64,000 bases of DNA from Mytilus californianus (taxonomy: Eukaryota > Mollusca > Bivalvia > Mytilida > Mytilidae): contig NW_026262593.1 in the NCBI RefSeq assembly GCF_021869535.1, forward strand, positions 69,838,322 to 69,902,321. The letters run 5' to 3'. Both the position numbers and the translations under genes were made by a program. Position 1 is the stretch's first letter; each line of letters begins with the position of its first letter. Shown in pieces: positions 56,585 through 64,000 of this stretch. The notes beneath the pieces are model-generated. The model did no database searches, was not told the DNA's origin, and saw only the letters and a program-made list of their open reading frames with translations.

Positions 56585-57065
56585 ACACTAATGACTGGAC
56601 CAAAACGAAAATGCTCATAACTTTTTTATTTCTTAAAAAATTTGTCAAATTTGAATTGCTATAAATTAAGTCCATTTAATACATAAATATAATAAAAAAT
56701 ATAGAAAACTTTTAAATCTTCATAAAACGTGACCTGACCAACGCTGACAATGACAGGACCAAATGAAAATGCTCATTTCTTTTTTTTATTTCTTAAAGGA
56801 TTTATGTTAAATTTGAAATATAATAAAATTTGATCATTTAATTTATAACTATAGGAAAAAATATAGAAAAAAATATTAAAAAATTCCGAAAAATTCCGAA
56901 AACGTGACCCTTCTAACATTGACAATGACCTGACCAACAACAGCAATGACCTAACCGATGAAAATTTCTGTGTTATTTTATATCATTAAAAAAAGGGGGA
57001 AAATATATGTTTTTGGGTAAAAAAAACCTTGACCTGACCAACGTTGACTGTGTCCTGATCGTTGT
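56585..57065. repeat. Degenerate tandem repeat, ~160-bp units
   Basis: GACTGGACCAAAACGAAAAT (about 56593), GACAGGACCAAATGAAAATG (about 56751) and later CAATGACCTGACCAAC phrases mark three to four decayed units with ATTTCTTAAA in the middle. Confidence 0.6.
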
Positions 57066-57419
57066 ACTACCTAATACTTATTTATATCTTATAGGATTTG
57101 CTTAAAATTTATATAAAAAAAACCCCATTAAGATTGAATGGTAAAGTCTTTATCAAATAAAAAAAAAACCCGGGAAAACAGTTTAGGGTACTGTGACGGG
57201 CACCAGGTTATTTAAACTTGTTATGGTATTGAGTAGTATATTGTATTTTACTGTGTTGTAAATTATGTTGTATATTACCGGTTATAATTTGACAAGTTTG
57301 ATCACAAATATAAGGTAACACACAAAAGGTGTGAAGTAGGCCAAAAATACATGTAAGTTGATAAATCCAATATAATTGTTTTTTAATATTTTCATAATAG
57401 TAAATAATTATTTCCACGT

Positions 57420-57615
57420 ACAACTTAAGGCATGCCCGAGCCTTGTGTAGGATATCTTGGTAGTTTTAAATATTTTCATAAAAAAAATAAACATTTCACG
57501 GACTACTTGAGGTATGCCTGAGCCCCTGCATGCACGATTTCTTGGTAGTTTAAAATATTTTAATAAAATATAAGTAAACATATTCAACGACTTAACTTGA
57601 GGTATGCCAAATGTT
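57420..57615. repeat. Degenerate tandem repeat, ~80-90-bp units
   Basis: AACTTAAGGCATGCCCGAGC (about 57422), TACTTGAGGTATGCCTGAGC (about 57504) and AACTTGAGGTATGCC (about 57595), separated by TTGGTAGTTTAAAATATTTT. Confidence 0.75.
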
Positions 57616-58251
57616 CTCGAAAGTCAATACATTTATCGTTTGCTAATATGTTTGAAAAGCATTTTATATTTTCTTATTTGATAAAATTAATGGTTCAATC
57701 TAAGTGTTTCTATAAATTTGATGCAAAGCCTATTACATATAAATAGGTATAAAGTCATTTTTCCTGGTCATGATAACGGTCAGAATATAGGACAGAAAGT
57801 CACAGACAAAACGTCAAGGACAAAAAGTCACATGTATTATATGTTATAAACATTGAGTCCTGTTTCAAAGTAAAATCTATTTTTTTTTGTTAAAAGAAAG
57901 ACAATATACTAATTTTGAGAAACATCTTTCTGTAATGGGCTTTCAGCATGTTCAGTGAAAATCAAATTATAGGTACATGTATATAATTCTTTTAAAGTTA
58001 CCCTTTCACGGTAAAGAGTTATCATAATTTATGGTCAATATTTTTTAATTTGCTGCTAAAAATCCATAAAGATAATTGTTATTTTCTCAAATTTCAATAA
58101 TCCAATGCCTAATACTAATGTTAAGATAGTGCTACCATAGGCGGATCCAGGGGCCCTAAGGGCCCGTACCCTCCTTATTTATTGGAAATATTTGGTTGAT
58201 TACATATGGAATCACTGAAGCATAAATGTAGCGGGCCATCACTTTAGGCAG

Positions 58252-58536
58252 TCAGTGGGACCCCTTATATGAAAATTGTTCAGATGGTATATTTCCCCCT
58301 ACTGCTCGTTTTAAGACCCGCAACCACCATCTGACAGATTTTCCGCGGGTCCTCGTAGGGAAACGAATCTTTTTGGAAAATCTCGAAAATTCCTCCCCGG
58401 CCAGAACGGCAAACAAGAAATGTGTCGGATGGATAGCAGGGAACATCGGGTCAACGGCCGACAGTACCCGCCCTTGTTGGTTACGCCCATTGTTTGCTAA
58501 AGAACCCTTGTGTTTAATTCTTTTAGGAGCACCCAA
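58252..58536 (-). CDS. Unrecognised GC-richer open frame
   Basis: A 94-codon minus frame beginning MGAPKRIKHKGSLANN. Base composition here (about 58250-58560) is clearly less AT-rich than its surroundings. The predicted protein is basic with no domain I know and no signal or membrane segment. It lies 50 bases after a GGCGGATCCAGGGG phrase and is followed by a C24 run, so it may be part of an unrecognised mobile element rather than a host gene. Confidence 0.2.
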   Translation of the reverse strand: MGAPKRIKHKGSLANNGRNQQGRVLSAVDPMFPAIHPTHFLFAVLAGEEFSRFSKKIRFPTRTRGKSVRWWLRVLKRAVGGNIPSEQFSYKGSH

Positions 58537-58682
58537 GTTGACCTATTGAAATTTCTGTCCTTGTCCAATTGATCCCGATTTCCAGTTATATTTCAAATTG
58601 TCCGCCTTCATCCCAGCCTACCCATATTGCCGGACCTTTTTGAAATTGTCTATTTTTTTCAACTTCACCTCAAAATGATCTT

Positions 58683-58706
58683 CCCCCCCCCCCCCCCCCC
58701 CCCCCC
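58683..58706. repeat. Poly-C tract
   Basis: About 24 consecutive C. Confidence 0.95.
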
Positions 58707-59055
58707 AACAATATTGATTATTTTTATTTGTGATAAGTATTTATTTCTGTGCCTCACACAAACAATTTTAAGCTTGGTCTTTCTTGAACTGTCAATGTTC
58801 TGATTGTATCTTCTTTATATTATGTATAAATAGTTAGGAGCTAGTAGCTAAAATTCCAAACTGTCAACACCAAGTGGCTCTTTGATCTTTAATCTTCACT
58901 ACAGCATTTGAATACTAGTTGATGGACTGACTTGTAAAAGCCATCATTCTTTGACACTGCTTGAATTGAAAACTTACAGAAGAGAGTTTTTTGTATGAGA
59001 GATTTAGTCTATTTTCAAGCGTTTTCCAAGTTTATGCATATACATGTAATTTGTT

Positions 59056-60183
59056 GTTTCTATGGCAACACTATCACTAATAATGCCTGGAATATTATTA
59101 ATATTTCTCAAATACAAGAAAACCTGCTTATGTAAGCAAAACTGTATACATTCATTGTTATATGTATCGAAGTTCATTAAAACGCATTGGTAAAATTAGT
59201 ACGTGTCCGTATTTTTGCAAATGAACTACTTGTTTCCATGGCAACACATTCAATGGCAAATATTGTACAATTGAATATGTATTTTTTTAATGATTTTATT
59301 TGTTTTTTTTTCTAGATTGAGTAATTGTTTTTCTTGTATATTTTTCATGATCATGAAAACAGACTGAAAGTTCTTTATAATCAGCACTTTTATCCAGAAT
59401 AGAGAAATAGTGTTTGTTTCCTTCAAGTGGTAACACCATTATCGAAATACTATACAAGCAAAATCATTTATATATACACATGTGTGTATACAGTGAAACT
59501 TAATAAGTGTTTTAGTTTTCCTACTTTTGTGCACAGTTAAGAAACTAACTGAAACTTTTTTCAAAATTGTTTTAAACTTGTGTATCAAAATGAAATTGTT
59601 TCCATAGCAACACAGTTAAAACTATAATACCGTTATATATGATTTTGTTTAAAATTTTGATGATTACAATAATTTCTACATATTGTATATTTATTCATTT
59701 TTTTCTGACTGCAGAATTAGGTTTTAAAACATTTTTTTTCAAAATTTAAAAAAAAAAAATTTTCTGAAAAAATGAAAACTAAGCATTTTGTATCCATGGT
59801 AACAAAATATTGAGACATACTTCCCCATTACTTTTTCGCATCATTGATAAGATAAGACTATGATATTTATGAATTCATGGTTGACTTTAACTCAGGTGTC
59901 CGCAAACAATTATTGTGAGCATTCAAAAATGACCTCAAAAGGGTATTTTTAACCTAATGCAAACCACATAAAAAGGGGGGTATATGTGATTATGATTGAA
60001 ATGGAATATGAAAATATCAGTTATTAAATTACATTAATAAAATGCATATATTTGATAAAATCATAAACAATATTCATTCTCTTAATTATTTATTATGAAA
60101 AATTATGTTGAAAATAGCCTTTTTCAGCTTAAAATCATAGATATTCAGAAGAGGTAAAACTGGTCATCGGTTGCTATGGCAAC
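59056..60183. repeat. Series of RFX X-box-like motifs spaced ~180 bp
   Basis: GTTTCTATGGCAAC (59056), GTTTCCATGGCAAC (59232), a diverged copy (59416), GTTTCCATAGCAAC (59598), GTATCCATGGTAAC (59790) and GTTGCTATGGCAAC (60170). Steps are 176, 184, 182, 192 and 380 (twice 190). The sequence between is AT-rich and only weakly alike, so this looks like a very old ~180-bp tandem repeat in which the motif is the best-kept part. The motif matches the consensus bound by RFX factors. Confidence 0.75.
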
Positions 60184-60430
60184 CGATATGCTAAGCAACC
60201 AAAATTTTGCCATTTTTTCTTTGTTTCATCAAGACTAGTAAGTGTGCGAAGTTTGAAGAAAATCCATGACCATGCGTGCCACACTCCCTATATAAGAGTT
60301 TAAATTGTTACAGAGAACAAGTATTAATAAACTGTTGTGATTAATTCCGGAAATATTTATTGAAGACAAATATTTTACTGATATTGAACTGAAAATATTT
60401 TTCATTTTTATTTACCTTATAATAATAATT

Positions 60431-60601
60431 TCATTTCAACACAAAGTCTGATAAATCACTAAATGTGTTTAGGAAATCTGTTGTATCAATTCGGTATGAT
60501 TTCATCTCCGCATCTTTCAACTTATTTGTACAAATATCAATATTTTCGTAAACATGCGATTTATTTGGTACAGGTATTTCCACATGTAGAAAATGGTGGA
60601 T
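60431..60601 (-). CDS. Terminal exon of family R copy 2
   Basis: The open minus frame reads VEIPVPNKSHVYENIDIC, then TNKLKDAEMKSYRIDTTDF and ends SDLSDFVLK, TGA at 60433-60431. It aligns with IQIDLPPKKSHVYGNVDIC of the 54.5-kb copy, keeping a Tyr motif (YENI here, YGNV there) of the ITIM/SH2-ligand type. A stop lies directly upstream (TAA at 60604), and no AG acceptor is visible between it and the conserved part. The donor matching 54802 is also lost here, so this copy may be a pseudogene or be spliced differently. Likely a cytoplasmic tail of a membrane protein; family not recognised. Confidence 0.35.
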   Translation of the reverse strand: MHHFLHVEIPVPNKSHVYENIDICTNKLKDAEMKSYRIDTTDFLNTFSDLSDFVLK

Positions 60602-60639
60602 TTAACCTGGTTTTATAGCTAGCTCAACCTCTCACTTGT

Positions 60640-60820
60640 ATGACTGTTGCATAAAGACATGACTCGTACAATGTAAGATGCCTGTTTCGCTTGCTCAATC
60701 AAAAAAAGTAAATAAAAAAAGTTGGTGTCTTTTCCATCCTAAGTAACACAAATTCTGATAGAATTGACCATTTATGTAATTTAAAGTAATACTATTTTTT
60801 ATCGAAACTACATGTCTTGC
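60640..60820 (-). repeat. Paralogous segment of 54860-55020
   Basis: ATGTAAGATGCCTGTTTCGC (with TTGCTCAATCA), GTCTTTTCCAT and GAATTGACCAT...TTATGTAATTTAAAGTAATA are shared in the same order and orientation with 54880-55005. Confidence 0.85.
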
Positions 60821-61218
60821 AGTTTATTCTATCATATACATAAAACTTCAAAATGGTTAAGTATATCAATCAATGCCTTGACCCAAATGTTTATGTGAAT
60901 TTAGGTATCACACACTTTATGAAGAGAACGTAAGACTTTAACGCATTTCAACATTTTAAAGGTCAATATGATTTACATGGTGTAAACCGTTTTTTAATGA
61001 TATACTAATTTAGAAAAAAGGAAGGCAGGAACATACTTAACGTCTGACCAAAGCTTATAAGAATGTGTGATAATGTGAAAATATAACTATCTTTTTATCA
61101 AAACGAAAATGTTTTAAATTACGGTACAGGTTCAGTCTATGATCGGACTGGGACATGTCCAACTTTTTAAATCCGACTATTTAATTGCAGGTATTCAGGT
61201 TAATAATCCTAAGATCCA

Positions 61219-62245
61219 GGGGCCTGTTTATCGAAGCTGTCCTAAGATTTGTCCTAATACCTCTCTTAGGAATAAATTAGGATAATGTTAGGACCGACTT
61301 ACGACATGTCTCAGCATGCACATCGAAGCTATCTTAGAACTATCTTAGCTAGGACGTCATAACCGCTGTCCTAAGTGTTAGTGTAAAGAAAATAGGAATT
61401 TAAAACTTTTATATGTTTAAGAATGCATTGAATTTTTTCAGTAGTAAATACTTACAAGATTAACAATTAGAAATATTATTAGTATTATCGTAAAGAAAAG
61501 ATATAATATTTATCTATTAATGGTACATTCAAACTTTATGAAACAAAAACAAAAACACAAAAAATGTAACAACGTTTTATATAATAATTGATCAAAATAT
61601 TGTTGCACAGCAGTAAAAGTGAAAACTAATAAAAGACAATCGGTAACAATCATAAATATTTTTGAGTGAGTTTAATTCATGGTGTCACGGTTTATACTTT
61701 ACAGAATTTAATGGAAAATCTCGTGCACTTTCATGAAAATACGGAATACATGAATTATTTCTTTACGCATCACATGCGATTTTGATATGGATTCCCTTTT
61801 TGAACTTTTTTTAAAGTAAATATTCTTTGATATTTTACCCTTTGTCCATTTATTTTATGTGTTAAATATATATATACGATGCCCCTCTATTCTTATTTTC
61901 CACGTGGAAAATATGAATAGAGGGGTGTCATACGTATGCTACTGTTTTTGTAATATATTTTGGATAAGAGCAAGAACACATTAAATAAGTGAAAAATAGA
62001 AATATATTTAGAAAACGGGGGATCCATATATAGGTGGCGGTCGTATTTGTTTACACATTAAGAATCATAAAATATATCACAAAGTTAGAACAATCCTATG
62101 ATCATCGTAGGTGTCCTAAAGTTAGGATGATTCCTATGACTTTTCCTAATTTACGACATGTTTGATAAACGCACTTAGGACAAAGATACGTCCTAAGACG
62201 ATCTTAGGACATGTCCTAGTCCTAAGAGCGCTTCGATCAACAGGT
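61219..62245. mobile_element. Non-autonomous Harbinger-type element
   Basis: The left end GGGGCCTGTTTATCGAAGC and right end (read inward) CACCTGTTGATCGAAGC carry the same subterminal TCCTAAGA-type repeats as the autonomous copy. The right subterminal CTCTTAGGACTAGGAC closely matches GTCTTAGGACTAGGAC at 12419-12435. It is 1.03 kb without transposase. Confidence 0.85.
61879..61931. repeat. Palindrome centred on CACGTG inside the Harbinger MITE
   Basis: ATGCCCCTCTATTC...TTTTCCAC pairs with GTGGAAAA...GAATAGAGGGGTGTCAT. The centre TTTTCCACGTGGAAAA is a perfect palindrome containing an E-box core. Confidence 0.9.
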
Positions 62246-62566
62246 GTGATTCGTACTCATGGAGGTACGGGATGAATGGCCAAAATTTTAGAGGAAAACG
62301 CTTTCAAACCTTCATGGTTTTGATGTATAAAAGACACAAAATCATGGTTGTAATAATAATATCATAAAGAAGGTTCTTAAACCCCAATATGAGATTCATC
62401 AAAATGAACAAAATTCTTAAAGTGCCACCTTGAAATGATCTAATTTCGAATATTATGAAATATAAAGGGTTAACAGTACATTATTAAAAGTCGTCATTCC
62501 TGCTTTTTTATGTGGTCAATTCACGAGCTCAAATAAAATTTGATCCCAAATTTGATTTTCGATTTT

Positions 62567-63338
62567 TTAAGGATGTATTCTTCTGAGGTTTCAGTCTCGT
62601 TGAAATCTCGTTCGGGAATTATTTCCAAAACATGTGATACAAGTCGAAAATATCAATGAATATAAAAAAAATTTATAATCAAACTATACGCTGTGAAAAA
62701 ATTGTGAACTTACAATGAGAAGTTTTTGAGTAATAAAATTTTCAAATTTTATAACCAATCTGGTAAGTTTCATCAGCCAAAATGTTCAGAAAATAGGCGA
62801 GGGAACAAAGAAATGATTTTACCAAAAATATGGTCATCCCATATCAATTTTTTCTTTTCAAAGTTTTTAGATATGTAATTTTTCAAATATTTATAACAAA
62901 GAAGTTGAAATAACATGCTTTTTGTTCTAAAAAAAAAGAGAAAAATCCAAAATTTACAAAATTGACATCATTGTCAATTTGACACGAAAAAGCAACAAAA
63001 TTTTATAAAACTTTCTAATATAAACACCGACCTATAGTTTTTTATTTAAATTTATTCAGATTGGTTCACTTCATCTTAGTGAAAGTATAAAAAAAAGTTT
63101 AATTGTGAAATTGCGATTTTTTTCATGATAATAGCTCAAACATGGGTAAAAATTGATGAAAAATGGGAAAATCATAAAAAGTGGGTACATTCAAATGGCC
63201 GCAGCAAAAAAAAGTGCACCACCGTGTGATTTTTTCTTCATCAGTTACTTTTTTACAGTCATATAAACCCAAACATCAGGTTAAGAAAAAAAGTTTAATT
63301 CTTGAAATTTTTGGCTCCTCAGAGGTGTACATCCTTAA
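62567..63338. mobile_element. TTAA-flanked MITE (family T1-like)
   Basis: Starts TTAAGGATGTATTCTTCTGA and ends TCAGAGGTGTACATCCTTAA. It is 772 bp. The outer 11 bases match the element at 15709-16106, so both could be moved by one transposase. The 62-codon frame inside is artefactual. Confidence 0.88.
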
Positions 63339-63571
63339 TTGTAATTTATTCATTAAAGCCAAATCATGATTTTACATGAATATATCCACCATGAATACTT
63401 AAATGTCTGTACAGATAAAATTTGAATTTAATCAAGTAGGTACAGATTGATTTATGCCATTCCAGCAGGAATTGCAATGATAAAAACATTGCAGGTGTTG
63501 AATTACCCCCAGGACACTGTCAAACCAGTCCGAAATCTTATTGTATTAAGATATCATAGTTAAATGACTTA

Positions 63572-63808
63572 AAAGAGAGGGACGAAAGATACCAGAGGGA
63601 CAGTCAAACTCATAGATCGAAAACATACTGACAACGCCATGGCCAAAAATAAAAAGACAAACAGACAAATAATAGTACAGATGACACAACATAAAAAACT
63701 AAAGACTAAGCAACACGAACCCCACCAACAACTGGGGGTGATCTCAGGTGCTCCGGAAGGGTAAGCAGATCCTTCTCCACATGTGGCACCTGCGTGTTGC
63801 TTATGTTA
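63572..63808 (+). repeat. Dispersed repeat family A, best-preserved copy
   Basis: GAGAGGGACGAAAGATACCA, TGACAACGCCATGGCCAAAA, CAACACGAACCCCACCAACA, GGTGATCTCAGGTGCTCCGG and CACATGTGGCACCTGCGTGT in order. Confidence 0.85.
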
Positions 63809-63884
63809 TTACAAATCCGGTAAATAGTCTAATTCGGTAAGTCACATTGTACATTAAACTGTACTGTAATTACTCTGAGATTTG

Positions 63885-64000
63885 ATATAATCTCTCTAAT
63901 GAATATAAAGTCTTCTTCAATTATTTGATTTCAAAGAGCAATTTACTCTATCAAATAAGTGTAACATGTAACATTTTCAGACATTTCCATTGATGTAAGT
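63885..64000 (-). repeat. Paralogous segment of 55175-55280, cut by window end
   Basis: AGTCTTCTTCAATTATTTGA, AGAGCAATTTACTCT and TTTTCAGACATTTCC match 55188-55263 in order. In copy 1 the signal-peptide-like exon follows immediately, so the first exon of copy 2 should begin just beyond base 64000. Confidence 0.85.

Noticed and set aside
58140..58200. GC-rich GGCGGATCCAGGGGCCC segment considered as a tRNA or tRNA-derived repeat
   Set aside because: No cloverleaf or A/B-box pair could be drawn.

Overview
This is a eukaryotic, AT-rich, intron-bearing and very repeat-rich nuclear window. A short-exon actin-capping gene, a RING-less TRIM-type gene, dense miniature inverted-repeat elements and several dispersed repeat families point to a mollusc. 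I recognise the repeat style as that of a marine mussel (Mytilus-like); that is recognition from memory, not a database result.

Two genes are clear. (1) On the minus strand, 5031-6713 holds a complete single-exon B-box/coiled-coil/beta-propeller (TRIM-NHL-like) protein of 560 aa. (2) On the plus strand, 27379-36661 holds six exons of the F-actin capping protein beta subunit (CAPZB). All splice sites and phases agree and the exons give 272 residues. Only the start codon is missing, and it probably lies on a tiny first exon upstream. Its introns are packed with transposon debris.

Region by region: 1-3000 holds two different decayed LINE fragments. 3640-4059 looks like a promoter plus a lone signal-peptide exon. 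5-6.7 kb is the TRIM gene. 8980-12460 is a nearly whole PIF/Harbinger transposon, with terminal inverted repeats, a Myb/SANT-like gene and a HARBI1-type transposase, both broken. 12.5-17.9 kb holds more LINE/RT remnants and MITEs. 18.7-21.7 kb is a patchwork of tandem and nested repeats. 24-36.7 kb is the CAPZB locus. 39-43 kb is MITEs and a ~147-bp tandem array. 43-53 kb is mostly dispersed repeats with little coding signal. 50.3-64 kb contains minus-strand exon-like segments of a duplicated, unrecognised gene family (signal-peptide-like exon, possible membrane exon, tyrosine-motif tail). One copy is truncated by a repeat and the other is swollen by a Harbinger-type MITE and a TTAA MITE. A ~180-bp-spaced series of RFX X-box-like motifs lies at 59.0-60.2 kb.

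No prokaryotic operons, CRISPR arrays, rRNA or convincing tRNA genes were seen. Most open frames of 60-100 codons here are chance frames in AT-rich or tandem-repeat DNA and are left out.
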